This document shows, piece by piece, positions 46,327 to 57,629 of a DNA stretch of 58,875 bases. Origin of the DNA: Rheinheimera baltica DSM 14885. GTDB taxonomy: Bacteria; Pseudomonadota; Gammaproteobacteria; Enterobacterales; Alteromonadaceae. Under the pieces are notes generated by a model. That model saw only the letters and a program-made list of their open reading frames with translations, made no database searches and had not been told where the DNA came from. The translations under genes and the position numbers were made by a program. The stretch spans positions 1 through 58,875 of the forward strand of contig NZ_AUDG01000025.1 of the NCBI RefSeq assembly GCF_000425345.1, written 5' to 3'. Numbering within the stretch: position 1 is the stretch's first letter; every line of letters begins with the position of its first letter.

Positions 46327-47073
46327 ATGATGGCACAATGGCTTAGCGGCAGCGTAACCAGTAATCATCACTGGCATGCCAATTTATTCAGTCTTAAGGT
46401 GAAAACAGCGCCGTTTGATTTTATTGCCGGCCAGTTTGTGCGTTTAGCATTGAACACCCCGGATGGCAAAGTGCAGCGGGCCTATTCGCTGGTAAATAGC
46501 CCAGGCGCCGCCGAGCAAGAATTTTTGGTTAGTACCGTGGCAGACGGTACCCTATCGCCTTTACTGCAACAGCTAAAAATGGGTGATGAAGTAGCAATAA
46601 GTCAGCCGGCGTCCGGTTTTTTTATTCTGGATGAAATACCAGATGGCGAAAACTTGTGGCTAATATCCAGTGGCACCGGCATTGGCCCGTTTTTGTCGAT
46701 GCTGGGCACCCACCTCATTTGGCAGCGGTTCCGTCATATTATTTTAGTGCATACGGTACGTACCATAGCCGATTTAGCTTACCGTGAACTAATACAAAGC
46801 TGGCAGCACCAGTACCACGGACAACTGCATTACCAACCCATTGTTACCCGCGAAGCGCATGCCGGTGCTTTGGATAAACGCCTGCCCGAATTGATACAGA
46901 CTAACGAATTGCAACACGTGTGTAAGCAGCCGTTAAACAGCCAATCGCAGGTTATGTTGTGTGGTAACCCACAAATGATAACCGACACCAAGGCCACGCT
47001 TGAAAGCTTGGGGTTAAGCAAAAATTTAAGGCGTAATCCCGGCAATATTACGGTTGAGCAATATTGGAAATAG
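46327..47073 (+). CDS. fpr: Ferredoxin-NADP reductase
   Basis: A 248-aa FAD enzyme exchanging electrons between NADPH and ferredoxin/flavodoxin. FAD motif RAYSLVNSPG, NADP-binding LISSGTGIGPFLSML and the C-terminal CGNPQMI with EQYWK end are visible. Start at 46327 or 46330 (consecutive ATGs). Divergent from the STAND-type regulator gene. Confidence 0.9.
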   Translation: MMAQWLSGSVTSNHHWHANLFSLKVKTAPFDFIAGQFVRLALNTPDGKVQRAYSLVNSPGAAEQEFLVSTVADGTLSPLLQQLKMGDEVAISQPASGFFILDEIPDGENLWLISSGTGIGPFLSMLGTHLIWQRFRHIILVHTVRTIADLAYRELIQSWQHQYHGQLHYQPIVTREAHAGALDKRLPELIQTNELQHVCKQPLNSQSQVMLCGNPQMITDTKATLESLGLSKNLRRNPGNITVEQYWK

Positions 47074-47085
47074 CCAACAGCGGGC

Positions 47086-47904
47086 CTAGAAAATTCCCGC
47101 TAGTGAGCGTAATAAACCTTGGTGTAGTGGTTGTTCTGCCTCTTTCCATTTAAGGTTGGCTTTATTGGCAAAGCTCACCACTTTAAGCTGATATTTACGC
47201 ATGTCGGTGTCGCGCTGCCATAACTGCTCAAAGGCACCGCTGTCGCCTTGCAGCAATTGATGCTCGGCATACTCTTGTACTTTTTGTTCTGAATCCGGTG
47301 AAATACGCTCAGCAATCTGTACATCGGTTAGCATGGTGTAATATTTATCCTTCACCAACTGATTACCAATATATTCAGCACCGGCAAACACGGCCAATAC
47401 CACCAAGGCGCGGGCGATATCTTTGCCGTCCAGATTGGCGCCTATAGAGGTATCAACAAATACCGCCGTATTACGACCGTATCGCTCTCTACGCTGCTCT
47501 GGCGTTTCAGACTCTGGCGGTGGCGCCATCCCCGGATGCAGCAAGGCATGCGTTTCATCTGCTGTCATGCCGTATTCTTGCGCCAGAACTATGTCGGGGC
47601 GTTCTTTTAACACGGTACGCACATTAACTTGCAGCCAATATTGTGCGCGCATTGGCGAGTCAACCAGCAAGTAGCCCCGCTCAAGCATAAAATGGCGCAC
47701 ATCGTCTGCCAACGGCAGTTGGTATTCTGCCGTTGTGTTGCGAATATCCAGAAAAATGGTGCGTAGCTCGGGTTCAACCGGGTCAAGGTATACCGTTTCG
47801 CTCATCCGGGTTTGTGCATCCAGTTTGTGTTTAGCCACTGAGGTATGCAGCGCAGTACAACCACTTAGCGCCCATACCGTGGCAATTAGAACAACCAGAC
47901 GCAT
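47086..47904 (-). CDS. TraT-like outer-membrane lipoprotein, diverged copy
   Basis: A 272-aa lipoprotein (lipobox ALSGC, Cys16) homologous to the gene just upstream (47905-48633): the start CTALHTSVAKHKLDAQTRMS, YLDPVEPE.RTIFLDIRNT and the end SFANKANLKWKEAE...LAGIF align. The glycine-rich central segment of TraT is replaced by a longer, charged stretch (PPPESETPEQRRERYGR) and a different hydrophobic segment. TraT proteins cause surface exclusion or serum resistance on plasmids; a chromosomal role is unknown. Confidence 0.8.
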   Translation of the reverse strand: MRLVVLIATVWALSGCTALHTSVAKHKLDAQTRMSETVYLDPVEPELRTIFLDIRNTTAEYQLPLADDVRHFMLERGYLLVDSPMRAQYWLQVNVRTVLKERPDIVLAQEYGMTADETHALLHPGMAPPPESETPEQRRERYGRNTAVFVDTSIGANLDGKDIARALVVLAVFAGAEYIGNQLVKDKYYTMLTDVQIAERISPDSEQKVQEYAEHQLLQGDSGAFEQLWQRDTDMRKYQLKVVSFANKANLKWKEAEQPLHQGLLRSLAGIF

Positions 47905-48633
47905 TTAGAATAATCCCGCCAGTGCCCGCACCATGCCTTGGGTAAGGTCAGGCTCGGCTTCTGGCCACTTTAAATTAGCCTGATTGGCAAAGCTGGCCAC
48001 CCGGGTTTGGTACTTACGCATATCACTTTCGCGGGCATAGCTGGAAGTTGTTGAACCACTATCACCCTGAATAAGTTCATGTTTTGAGCGCTCGCTTACC
48101 GTACCATCGAATCGCTCCATGATCTGAATATCGGTAATCACGCTGTAGTACACATCTTCTACCATGGCATCCACTACAGTACCCACAATAGCCCCCCCCA
48201 CTGCAGCGCCCAGCGCACCGCCAGAGCTGCCACCCGTAGCACGGTGCAAGGCATAACCGCTTACCGCGCCTGCCGCTATACCAGGGCCTGCCGCCAGCGC
48301 ACTGTTGGTGTCACGCGCATTGCTGCGGCCTACTTGCAGCACATTAGCCTGCAGCCAGTAATTCGCGCGTTTCGGGCTATCAATAACCTGGTAACCACGC
48401 GCTTGCAGGCTTTGAATAACCTGAGGTTTAAGATCAAATTCAGGCTTGTCTGAGGTATTACGGATATCAACAAAAATTGTGCGCTGCTCTGGTTCTACCG
48501 GATCAAGAAAAATTGAACTGCTCATCTTGGTTTGCACGTCTAGGTTACGCTTGGCAACAGCAGTGTGTAGCGCCCCACATCCGGTTAAACTTAGCGTAGC
48601 GATAACAATCGCAGACATTAATAGGGTTTTCAT
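47905..48633 (-). CDS. traT: TraT-family complement-resistance-like lipoprotein
   Basis: A 242-aa lipoprotein (lipobox LTGC, Cys19) with the whole TraT pattern: CGALHTAVAKRNLDVQTKMS, SSIFLDPVEPEQRTIFVDIRN, the YWLQANVLQVG block, a glycine-rich hydrophobic centre (ALGAAVGGAIVGTVVDAMV) and RESDMRKYQTRVASFANQANLKW. Its stop codon abuts the start of the diverged copy (47904), so the two are one operon. Confidence 0.88.
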   Translation of the reverse strand: MKTLLMSAIVIATLSLTGCGALHTAVAKRNLDVQTKMSSSIFLDPVEPEQRTIFVDIRNTSDKPEFDLKPQVIQSLQARGYQVIDSPKRANYWLQANVLQVGRSNARDTNSALAAGPGIAAGAVSGYALHRATGGSSGGALGAAVGGAIVGTVVDAMVEDVYYSVITDIQIMERFDGTVSERSKHELIQGDSGSTTSSYARESDMRKYQTRVASFANQANLKWPEAEPDLTQGMVRALAGLF

Positions 48634-48831
48634 TGGTATTCCTTTAAAGAGATATTGGCTGGCAATGTACTAAGTAGTTACTTTGCCGTGTCTGGCTGAA
48701 TTTCATCTGAATAATTGGCCTTATTTTAGAATAAAAAGAAGCGGTTATCTGTACGCTTTTGTAAGCAAAAATAAACAGCGGCAAAAATGCCGCTGCGGCT
48801 GGTTTTATCTTTACTTTTTACAATAAATCGT

Positions 48832-48837
48832 TATAAT
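48832..48837 (+). promoter_or_regulatory. suhB -10 element
   Basis: TATAAT followed by a GC-rich discriminator (ATGCGCCGC), about 55 bp before suhB. The -35 (near 48809) is a poor match. Confidence 0.5.
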
Positions 48838-48893
48838 ATGCGCCGCTCTTTTGACCAAATTTTACACTGCTCTTTTCAAATAAGGTAATGACT

Positions 48894-49697
48894 ATGCATC
48901 CGATGTTAAACATCGCGGTTCGTGCTGCTCGTAGCGCGGGTAACGTGATCGCTCGTGCTTGTGGCCAGCTTGATATGGTTCAGAAACAACAGAAAGGCAC
49001 TAACGACTTTGTTACTAATGTTGATAGAGAAGCTGAACAAGCCATTGTTCAGGTGTTAAAAAAATCGTTCCCGACTCACGGTATTGTCGGCGAAGAGCAT
49101 GGTGATTACGGCAACAGCGCCAGTGAGTTTCAATGGATTATTGACCCATTGGACGGCACCGCAAATTTTATTAAGGGCATTCCGCATTTTGCGGTGTCTA
49201 TCGCACTAAAACACCAGGGTAAATTAGACCAGGCAGTGATCTTTGATCCACTGCGCGGTGAGCTATTCACGGCATCACGTGGTCGCGGCGCCCAGTTAAA
49301 TGGTACTCGTATCCGGGTAAATAACCTGCCAGATATGAGCGGCACCATTTTAGCCACAGGCTTTCCATTTAAAAACAAAACCCATTTGCCAGCGCATGCT
49401 GCCATGCTAACCGCATTACTGGCTGACGCTGCAGACATTCGTCGCACCGGTTCTGCCGCACTGGATTTAGCCTATGTTGCCGCAGGGCGCTTTGATGGTT
49501 TCTTCGAAATTGGTTTAAAGCCCTGGGATATTGCTGCGGGCGAGCTTATTGTTCGTGAAGCCGGTGGTTTAGTCTGTGACTTCGTTGGTGGAAATAACCA
49601 GATGCGCAGTGGTAACGTGGTTGCAGCAGCGCCAAAAGTATTAGCCGGCATGTTAAAAGGCATTCGGCCACACCTGACAGAAACGCTGTCTCGTTGA
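48894..49697 (+). CDS. suhB: Inositol-1-monophosphatase SuhB
   Basis: A 267-aa Mg-dependent phosphatase that in E. coli also joins the NusB/NusE ribosomal-RNA antitermination complex. Motifs EEHG (metal), WIIDPLDGTANFIKGIPHF and the C-terminal WDIAAGELIVREAGG are present. The ATG at 48894 (MHPMLNIAVRAAR) matches the E. coli start; the ATG at 48888 adds two residues. Confidence 0.95.
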   Translation: MHPMLNIAVRAARSAGNVIARACGQLDMVQKQQKGTNDFVTNVDREAEQAIVQVLKKSFPTHGIVGEEHGDYGNSASEFQWIIDPLDGTANFIKGIPHFAVSIALKHQGKLDQAVIFDPLRGELFTASRGRGAQLNGTRIRVNNLPDMSGTILATGFPFKNKTHLPAHAAMLTALLADAADIRRTGSAALDLAYVAAGRFDGFFEIGLKPWDIAAGELIVREAGGLVCDFVGGNNQMRSGNVVAAAPKVLAGMLKGIRPHLTETLSR

Positions 49698-49715
49698 GCC
49701 ATTCTATTTAATGTC

Positions 49716-49742
49716 AAAAGCCCGCACTGCGGGCTTTTTTGT
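49716..49742 (+). terminator. Rho-independent terminator after suhB
   Basis: AAAAGCCCGC-ACT-GCGGGCTTTT stem plus T-run, 18 bp after the suhB stop. Confidence 0.9.
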
Positions 49743-49759
49743 TTACAACGGTAAATGTA

Positions 49760-50638
49760 TTACAGCTGCGTAATGTTATAGCCCTGCTGTTGCAACAACT
49801 GCAGCACGTTTTGCTCGCCAGCAAGGTGCAGTGCACCTACCAGCACTAATTCTACCTCTGGTGTAGCAAACATTTTCTCTAGCTGTGGCAGCCAGTTTTT
49901 ATTGCGCTGAACCAATAATACATCATAAAACTGCTTTCCTTCTGGCGTGTCGGTATAGGCCATTGCCAGCTTAGCCATTGCCGCCCGATCACCGCTGCGC
50001 CAGGCCGCAATGATATTAGCTAACTCCGTTTCTAATGCTGATAACTGCTGCAAATTTTGTTGGACAAAAGCATCTTCGTTATTAGCAGACACATTTAGCA
50101 GCATATTCAACTGCTGCTCTACGGTTTCCAAAAACAATAACGGTTTATTGTCTGCCACGGCTTGCTTGAGAAAATGCATGTCCACGCCTTCACCTGCCAT
50201 GCCAGCTTTTTGCAGTGCAACCTGCATTAAGGTAAGTAAGACAAAGTCGGGTTTAAAACCGTTTAGCGCTGCCAAATCGACCCCTTGCACTTTGGCATAC
50301 TGTTGCAACTGCTTATATGTCGTTGCCGACAGCACCTGCATTAGGTTGCGACCATCGCTATACATGGCCTGTTGCATTAACAACTGCATACCTTGGGCAG
50401 TTTCCAACTCACGCACATCGGTTTCAAACACCAGCACATCTGCCTGATCATATGCCTGGTTAAAAGCCGGTGGCAACGGAAACTGCTCTGGCGGTAATAA
50501 GTGCACAGTACCGCCAATATACAGCTGCTGCGCGCCTTTGCTAACGCGCCATACTGATGTGTCTGCCTGTAGTGCTGCACTGCAAAATAACGTCGCAATA
50601 GCGCACAGACCTATTACCTTAGTGGTTAACTTCACCAT
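49760..50638 (-). CDS. TraB/GumN (YbaP) family protein
   Basis: A 292-aa exported protein with a signal peptide (ending AALQADTS) and the family's GTVHLLP motif (GxxH) near residue 43 and the second GALHL motif near residue 270, expected metal-binding sites of TraB/GumN proteases-like proteins. Function unknown. Lies 12 bp downstream of the rhodanese gene, so possibly one operon. Confidence 0.85.
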   Translation of the reverse strand: MVKLTTKVIGLCAIATLFCSAALQADTSVWRVSKGAQQLYIGGTVHLLPPEQFPLPPAFNQAYDQADVLVFETDVRELETAQGMQLLMQQAMYSDGRNLMQVLSATTYKQLQQYAKVQGVDLAALNGFKPDFVLLTLMQVALQKAGMAGEGVDMHFLKQAVADNKPLLFLETVEQQLNMLLNVSANNEDAFVQQNLQQLSALETELANIIAAWRSGDRAAMAKLAMAYTDTPEGKQFYDVLLVQRNKNWLPQLEKMFATPEVELVLVGALHLAGEQNVLQLLQQQGYNITQL

Positions 50639-50650
50639 TTAATACTCCTG

Positions 50651-51028
50651 TTATATTGCCGTGGGTACTTCTACCGGTAAATTACGTTCACGCCACTCCC
50701 GATAGCCTCCAATCAGGCTGTATACATTCTGATAGCCCATGTGTTGTAAGGTCTGTGCAGATAAAGCCGAGCGAAAACCGCCACCACAATACAACACCAG
50801 CTTTTGTTTTTTATCGGCAACAGTTTGCTCAATATCGCGTTCAATGATGCCTTTACCCAAATGCATGGCCTCGGGTAAGTGGCCTTGCGCCCATTCATGA
50901 TCTTCGCGAATATCTAATAGCACATAAGGCTGGTTATGTTCCTGTAATTCGGTAATGCTAATTTCTTTAATCTGGGCTTTTGCCTGGGTAACCAGTGCTA
51001 AAAAACCGGGGGCATGTTGCTTCGTCAT
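50651..51028 (-). CDS. Single-domain rhodanese-like protein
   Basis: A 125-aa sulfurtransferase-fold protein. Active-site Cys81 lies in the loop YCGGGFRSA, a GlpE/PspE-like rather than CDC25-like loop; the DIREDHEWAQGHLPEA motif precedes it. No signal peptide is seen, so cytoplasmic. The ATG at 51028 follows TGGAGCCACATTAAG; the upstream start at 51061 lies in the terminator region and is rejected. Confidence 0.85.
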   Translation of the reverse strand: MTKQHAPGFLALVTQAKAQIKEISITELQEHNQPYVLLDIREDHEWAQGHLPEAMHLGKGIIERDIEQTVADKKQKLVLYCGGGFRSALSAQTLQHMGYQNVYSLIGGYREWRERNLPVEVPTAI

Positions 51029-51043
51029 CTTAATGTGGCTCCA

Positions 51044-51076
51044 TAAAAAAATGCCAGTCAATGACTGGCATTTTTA
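51044..51076 (-). terminator. Terminator after secF
   Basis: ATGCCAGTCA/TGACTGGCAT stem with A-run/T-run on both sides, in the gap between secF and the rhodanese gene. Confidence 0.85.
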
Positions 51077-51094
51077 GCATCTTTAACTGTGCAA

Positions 51095-52042
51095 TTACAG
51101 CAAAGCGTCAGTATTTTCGCCTTCTTTCTCTATCGGCGGTGGCGGTAGCATGTCTTCTCGGCTGATACCGAGAATTTCAGCTATCGCACTGGCGACATAG
51201 ATAGACGAGTAGGTACCAATAGCAATACCAAACAACAACGCCGTAGCAAAACCATGAATTAACGCACCACCCATATAAAACAGGACCACTAACACCAATA
51301 CGGTGGTTAATGAGGTAATAACAGTACGGTTTAAGGTTGACGTAATGGCATCGTTAATAGTGTCATCGACACTGGTGTCGCGCAATTTACGAAAGCTTTC
51401 TCTTATGCGGTCAAACACCACGATAGTATCGTTAATCGAGTAACCTATTAGTGCCAGTATCGCTGCAAGCACCGTTAAGTCGAACTCCAGCTGCAATACT
51501 GAAAACAGCCCCATTGTTAACGTAACGTCGTGAAACAACGCCATTACCGCACCCACAGACAAGCGCCATTCAAACCGCATGGTGACATACAGCAAAATAC
51601 CAATTAGTGCCACTAGCATTGCCAGGCCACCATCTTCTTTTAGCTCTTCACCAACACTTGGGCCAACAAACTCGATACGACGCATTGTCACCGGCTCTGT
51701 CAGCGAGGCGTTTAGCGCCTTAATGACATTGTCACCCAGCGTTGACTGGTCGACATCGGTGCGCAGTGGAATACGTATAAGTACATCACGGCTGGTGCCG
51801 AATAACTGCACCACCGCATCGCCGTATCCTGCAGAGGTTAGCGTTTGCCGTACAGCAGGTAAATCAGCCGGTTGTACAAAACCGATTTCAATTACCGTAC
51901 CGCCAGTAAAATCTAAGCCCCAGTTAATGCCTTTGGTAGCAAAAGACAGCAGTGAGCCAAGAATTAACAGCACGGAAAGCGCTATTGCCGGCCATTTCAA
52001 CCGCATAAAACCCAGTGGCTGACTAAAGGAAAATATTCTCAT
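51095..52042 (-). CDS. secF: Protein translocase subunit SecF
   Basis: A 315-aa six-helix membrane protein that with SecD uses proton motive force to finish protein export. First helix near residues 12-32 (LKWPAIALSVLLILGSLLSF), SecD/F signature GLDFTGGTVIEIGF, then helices from about 125. The ATG at 52042 follows TATAAGGGGTATATA; the start at 52084 overlaps secD and is rejected. Confidence 0.96.
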   Translation of the reverse strand: MRIFSFSQPLGFMRLKWPAIALSVLLILGSLLSFATKGINWGLDFTGGTVIEIGFVQPADLPAVRQTLTSAGYGDAVVQLFGTSRDVLIRIPLRTDVDQSTLGDNVIKALNASLTEPVTMRRIEFVGPSVGEELKEDGGLAMLVALIGILLYVTMRFEWRLSVGAVMALFHDVTLTMGLFSVLQLEFDLTVLAAILALIGYSINDTIVVFDRIRESFRKLRDTSVDDTINDAITSTLNRTVITSLTTVLVLVVLFYMGGALIHGFATALLFGIAIGTYSSIYVASAIAEILGISREDMLPPPPIEKEGENTDALL

Positions 52043-52052
52043 TATATACCCC

Positions 52053-53906
52053 TTATATTGGCAGTGACTGCACGCGGCGGCCACCCCAGAACAGATTAAC
52101 CAATAAACGGGTACCCACTACAGCGGTGAATATTGACGTTAAAATACCAATTGCCAGCGTTACCGCGAAACCTTTAACCGGGCCAGTACCAATACCAAAC
52201 AGAATTAGCGCAACCAACAAGGTGGTAATGTTGGAGTCGGCAATGGTAGCAAATGCGCGGTCGTAGCCATGGTGAATAGCTTGTTGAACTGAACGTCCAT
52301 CGGCTAATTCTTCACGAATACGTTCGAATATAAGAACGTTGGCATCAACCGCCATACCTACCGTTAGTACAATACCCGCCATACCTGGTAGGGTAAGCGT
52401 AGCGCCTGGAATCATCGACATCACGCCAACGATTAATATCAGGTTGGCCACCAATGCCAGATTAGCCACCATACCAAAGGCTTTGTAGTAAATAACCATA
52501 AAGATCAACACACATACCATACCCCACTGAATAGCCGTGGTGCCAAGTTCAATGTTTTCTTTACCCAGGCTTGGGCCGATAGTGCGTTCTTCAATGATCT
52601 GAATGGGTGCAATTAGCGCACCTGCACGCAGTAACGTCGCCAGGTTTTGCGCTTCGCCAGGTGAGCTGATACCGGTAATGCGGAAATCGCGACCTAAACG
52701 GGCTTGAATAGTGGCGTCGTTAATCACCTCTTGCTGTTTAATCAGCACAGGGTTACCGTCTTCACCAATTTCTGTGCCCGGTTTGTACTCAATAAATACT
52801 GACGCCATGCGACGGCCTATAGCATCACGCGTTGCCGCGGATAACATGTTACCGCCTTTAGCATCTAACTTAATGCTCACCTGCGGTCGGCTATATTCGT
52901 CAAAAGCAGAACTGGCACCAGTAATGTGTTCACCGGTTAACATGACACGTTTTTCTAGCAATACCGGACGGCCATCACGGGTTTTATACAGTTCAGCATT
53001 GGGTGGCACACGGCCATCTAATGCTGCAGATAAGTCACCCTCTTCGTCAACCAAACGAAATTCCAGCGATGCAGTAGCACCCAAAATTTCTTTCGCTTGT
53101 GCGGTGTCTTGTACGCCTGGCAGCTGCACCACGATACGATCTGAACCTTGACGTTGTACCAATGGCTCGGCAACACCAATTTCATTTACCCGGTTTCGGA
53201 TAATGGTGATGTTTTGCTCTAAGGCATATTCGCGAATTTCTTTTATGCGGATTTCGCTAATGCTTACAAACACGGTCAGTTCATCGGGGCCGGCGGTAAA
53301 CACCAGTTCACGGTCGCGATTTTTCAAAATCGTTTCGGCGGCGGTAACGTCTTCAACACTACGCAAGCTAAGGACGACCAACCCGCGAGCAAGGTCTGCC
53401 TGCACATTACGATAGCGGATTTTTTCTTCACGTAAGTCGGTACGGAAGGTTTGCACCATATCGTTGAGGTTTTTATCTAAAGCGGCTTTCATATCAACCG
53501 CCATCAGAAAATGCACACCACCCCGTAAATCCAGGCCTAGCTTCATGGGTGAAGCACCAATAGCGGCCAACCAGTCGGGTGTTGCCGGTGCCAGGTTTAA
53601 CGCCGTGACAAAACTGCTACCTAATACCTGGCTGGCTATTTCGCGCGCCTGCAATTGATCTTCTGTGCTGTTGAAACGGGCTAAAATCTGGCCATTTTCT
53701 AACGCGACAGATTTAGCCGCAACATTGGCTTCGCTAAAGCTTTGCTCCAGCTGAGCCCGGGTGAGTTCACTAACCGTACCACCGCGGGTTGCACTGATAT
53801 TCAGTGCCGGGTCTTCCGGGTATAAATTAGGCAGCGCATAAACCAGCGCTACCAGCAACATGCCAATAACGACGAAATAGCGCCACAAAGGGTTTTGATT
53901 TAACAC
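52053..53906 (-). CDS. secD: Protein translocase subunit SecD
   Basis: A 617-aa partner of SecF. N-terminal helix ([16 protein letters not shown]), a large periplasmic part with [15 protein letters not shown], and the C-terminal five-helix block with [18 protein letters not shown]. Order yajC-secD-secF is conserved. Confidence 0.97.
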   Translation of the reverse strand: MLNQNPLWRYFVVIGMLLVALVYALPNLYPEDPALNISATRGGTVSELTRAQLEQSFSEANVAAKSVALENGQILARFNSTEDQLQAREIASQVLGSSFVTALNLAPATPDWLAAIGASPMKLGLDLRGGVHFLMAVDMKAALDKNLNDMVQTFRTDLREEKIRYRNVQADLARGLVVLSLRSVEDVTAAETILKNRDRELVFTAGPDELTVFVSISEIRIKEIREYALEQNITIIRNRVNEIGVAEPLVQRQGSDRIVVQLPGVQDTAQAKEILGATASLEFRLVDEEGDLSAALDGRVPPNAELYKTRDGRPVLLEKRVMLTGEHITGASSAFDEYSRPQVSIKLDAKGGNMLSAATRDAIGRRMASVFIEYKPGTEIGEDGNPVLIKQQEVINDATIQARLGRDFRITGISSPGEAQNLATLLRAGALIAPIQIIEERTIGPSLGKENIELGTTAIQWGMVCVLIFMVIYYKAFGMVANLALVANLILIVGVMSMIPGATLTLPGMAGIVLTVGMAVDANVLIFERIREELADGRSVQQAIHHGYDRAFATIADSNITTLLVALILFGIGTGPVKGFAVTLAIGILTSIFTAVVGTRLLVNLFWGGRRVQSLPI

Positions 53907-53927
53907 CAGCTTATCCTTTCTTCCGGC

Positions 53928-54269
53928 TTACAGTGACTTCAGCGTGCCTTTTGGCAATACGGCGCTGATAGCAGCTTTTTGCACTGTAACTTCAGTGCTA
54001 TCGTTTAGTGCTATCACAACATAGTCTTTGTCTTCGGCTATTTTGCTGATACGCCCTACTAAGCCACCTTGTGTAAGAACTTCATCGCCCTTACCCAGTG
54101 CTGACATCAGGTTACGGTGCTCTTTTACCCGTTTGGCTTGTGGACGGTAGATCAAAAAATAGAAGATCAGACCAAAGGCCACCAACATAATAATAAGATC
54201 CCAGCCACCACCTTGTGCAGCGCCTGTCGGTGCCGCTTGTGCATAGGCATCGCTGATAAATAAACTCAT
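53928..54269 (-). CDS. yajC: Sec translocon accessory protein YajC
   Basis: A 113-aa membrane protein with one helix (DLIIMLVAFGLIFYFLIYR) and RPQAKRVKEHRNLMSALGKGDEV after it. Between tgt and secD. Confidence 0.96.
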   Translation of the reverse strand: MSLFISDAYAQAAPTGAAQGGGWDLIIMLVAFGLIFYFLIYRPQAKRVKEHRNLMSALGKGDEVLTQGGLVGRISKIAEDKDYVVIALNDSTEVTVQKAAISAVLPKGTLKSL

Positions 54270-54290
54270 AAGTGTCCCCTTAAATTGTGA

Positions 54291-55490
<1,200 letters not shown>

Positions 55491-55568
55491 TTAACCAGCA
55501 GAAGCTAAGCTGAACCGGCTGGATGAAACGTACTGCAAATTATGCAGGCTCTGGCTGGGTGTTCTTAT

Positions 55569-55681
55569 GCAGCAGCGGCAGGGAAGCCGCGGAGGCTGAG
55601 ACAGCACAGGGACGTGCTGTCGAAGACGGCGAAATAAGAATTTCCCGGCCATAGCCTTAACACTGTCCCTGTCGCTGCTGC
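55569..55681. repeat. Large stem-loop element between tgt and queA
   Basis: Outer arms 55569-55584 and 55666-55681 pair over 16 bp with one mismatch (GCAGCAGCGGCAGGGA against its near-complement). Inside are GCGGC/GCCGC and an 8-bp hairpin (55600-55607 with 55614-55621; GACAGCAC arms). It fills most of the 286-bp gap between queA and tgt; the open frame over it (55491-55742) looks like chance. Confidence 0.65.
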
Positions 55682-55719
55682 GCTCGAAAACCTGACTCTT
55701 CAATAAAGCGAAATTACGT

Positions 55720-56760
55720 CTAGCGAATAAACATCGCGTCACCGTAGGAATAAAACCGGTACTGTTCAGCTATCGCCGTTTTATAAGCGTTCATTACATT
55801 TTCGCGGTTACTAAACGCGGATACCAGCATAATCAGCGTCGATTCTGGCAGGTGGAAATTCGTCACTAAGGCATCAATCACCTTAAATTCGTAACCAGGA
55901 TAGATAAAAATCTGCGTATCGCCGTTATAGGCAATCAATTTACCGCCGCCTTGCTGCGCCGCCGACTCTAATGAGCGTACCGAAGTAGTACCAACCGCAA
56001 CCACCCGATTACCCCGCGCTTTACATGCAGCAATGGCATCCACCACATTCTGCGGTACTTCAATGTATTCAGCATGCATCTTGTGCTCTAACACGTTATC
56101 AACCCGCACCGGTTGAAAGGTGCCTGCACCAACGTGTAGAGTAATATAAGCAAACTCGACACCTTTGGCTTTCAGCGCATCCAGTAACGGCTGGTCGAAA
56201 TGTAAACCAGCAGTAGGCGCGGCAACCGCACCGGGTTTTTCGTTATACACCGTTTGATAACGCGCTTTATCTTCATCGTTATCCGGCCGGTCAATATAAG
56301 GCGGTAATGGCATGTGGCCTAAACGCTCCAGCATCTCAAGCACAGGTTCTTCACCGATAACCTCAAGTTCAAACAACTCGTCGTGGCGCTGATTCATTTT
56401 TACTTCGGCCGAGCTTTCTAACAACAAAATGGCACCGGGTTTAGGGGCTTTGCTGGCACGAACATGCGCCAGAAAACGCTTGTTATCCAGCATACGCTCT
56501 ACCAACACTTCAACCTTGCCGCCAGAGTCTTTCTGACCAAATAACCGCGCAGGTATCACTTTAGTATTGTTAAATACCAGTAAGTCACCGGGCTGTAAAA
56601 AATCTGTCAGATCTTTAAAAATATGATGGCTTAACTCACCGTTAAGTTTATCCATTGCCAATAAGCGGCTGGATGAACGTTCGGCTTTGGGAAAACGGGC
56701 GATTAGCTGCTCGGGCAGTTCGAACGAAAAGTCTTTAACTTGCATGCTTTTTACTGACAT
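55720..56760 (-). CDS. queA: S-adenosylmethionine:tRNA ribosyltransferase-isomerase QueA
   Basis: A 346-aa enzyme converting preQ1 to epoxyqueuosine in t[47 protein letters not shown] and [18 protein letters not shown] are visible. The ATG at 56760 follows AAGGAACCATCT; 56745 is an alternative and 56817 is rejected. With tgt it forms the queuosine pair. Confidence 0.96.
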   Translation of the reverse strand: MSVKSMQVKDFSFELPEQLIARFPKAERSSSRLLAMDKLNGELSHHIFKDLTDFLQPGDLLVFNNTKVIPARLFGQKDSGGKVEVLVERMLDNKRFLAHVRASKAPKPGAILLLESSAEVKMNQRHDELFELEVIGEEPVLEMLERLGHMPLPPYIDRPDNDEDKARYQTVYNEKPGAVAAPTAGLHFDQPLLDALKAKGVEFAYITLHVGAGTFQPVRVDNVLEHKMHAEYIEVPQNVVDAIAACKARGNRVVAVGTTSVRSLESAAQQGGGKLIAYNGDTQIFIYPGYEFKVIDALVTNFHLPESTLIMLVSAFSNRENVMNAYKTAIAEQYRFYSYGDAMFIR

Positions 56761-56870
56761 AGATGGTTCCTTGGCTTTACCGACCAATGGGCGCGGTGTG
56801 ATAAAAACAGCGCGCATTCTAGCAAATAATCGCTACACTTTACGCTAGAATCTCTCGTGAGTTTACCGAT

Positions 56871-57629
56871 ATGCCGAGATCCTTGTTACTGCTGCTCCTG
56901 TTGTTACTGTTTCAAACGGCTGTCTGCAGCGCACAGACCGCGGCCAGTTTGGCCACGCAACCAGATCTGGGCACTATCCATGTGGCGACAGAGCAATGGC
57001 AGGGGTTTACCCATGAGGATCACAGCGGCGCCTACTTCGATTTGATCCGGCTGATATACCAGCCTTACCCGTTTCAACTTAAAGTGACCTTAAGCAACTA
57101 CAACCGCGCCTTAACCCTGGTACGCCAGCATAAGGCAGATATTACCTTGGCAGTATCGGGCCACAATAGTGGCCGATTTTTGCTGTCTGCCAGGCCAATT
57201 GACCAGGACAAAATCGTTGCTATTTATCATCCGAATTTTCTTCAATTTACAACGGTGGCTGACTTAAAACCACTGCGTCTGGCCTGGAACCTGGCATATG
57301 ATTTTGGCACCATACTCAATCTACCCAGAGTTGGATACGAAGTGTTATCGGTGCAACAAGGTGTGGAGTTGGTGAAAAAGCAGCGTATAGATGTTTATCT
57401 GGCTGAGCAAAGCCAGTTAGATCACTATTTTAAAAGCAAAAAAAAACAACTTAATCCGCTACAGTTAAAAGCTATCGCCGCTGATGACATTTATATTGCC
57501 TTTGCCGACACGAGCGCTGGTCAGCAACTAAAACGTATCTGGGACCAGCGCTTTAACGCACTGCTTGCCAGTGGTGAACTGCAGCAGTTTTATCAGCAAT
57601 ATAGTGATTTTTATCTGGTCACAGAGTGA
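56871..57629 (+). CDS. Orphan periplasmic solute-binding protein (SBP_bac_3-like)
   Basis: A 252-aa exported protein with a leucine-rich signal peptide (cleaved after AVCSAQ) and the family-3 amino acid-binding-protein pattern: TIHVATEQWQGFTHEDHSGAYFDLIRLIY, a central YNRALTLVRQHKADITL and a C-terminal LKRIWDQRFNALLASGELQQFY. It resembles the many orphan relatives without an ABC permease in this group; no transporter genes flank it. It ends next to the oxyR stop (convergent). Confidence 0.8.
   Translation: MPRSLLLLLLLLLFQTAVCSAQTAASLATQPDLGTIHVATEQWQGFTHEDHSGAYFDLIRLIYQPYPFQLKVTLSNYNRALTLVRQHKADITLAVSGHNSGRFLLSARPIDQDKIVAIYHPNFLQFTTVADLKPLRLAWNLAYDFGTILNLPRVGYEVLSVQQGVELVKKQRIDVYLAEQSQLDHYFKSKKKQLNPLQLKAIAADDIYIAFADTSAGQQLKRIWDQRFNALLASGELQQFYQQYSDFYLVTE

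Noticed and set aside
48770-48796. Hairpin CAGCGGC/GCCGCTG upstream of suhB as a terminator
   Set aside because: It would act on a minus-strand transcript from antisense suhB, for which no gene exists; left unassigned.
55491-55742. 83-codon frame on the minus strand
   Set aside because: It lies over a strong stem-loop element, has no ribosome site and overlaps the queA 3' end.
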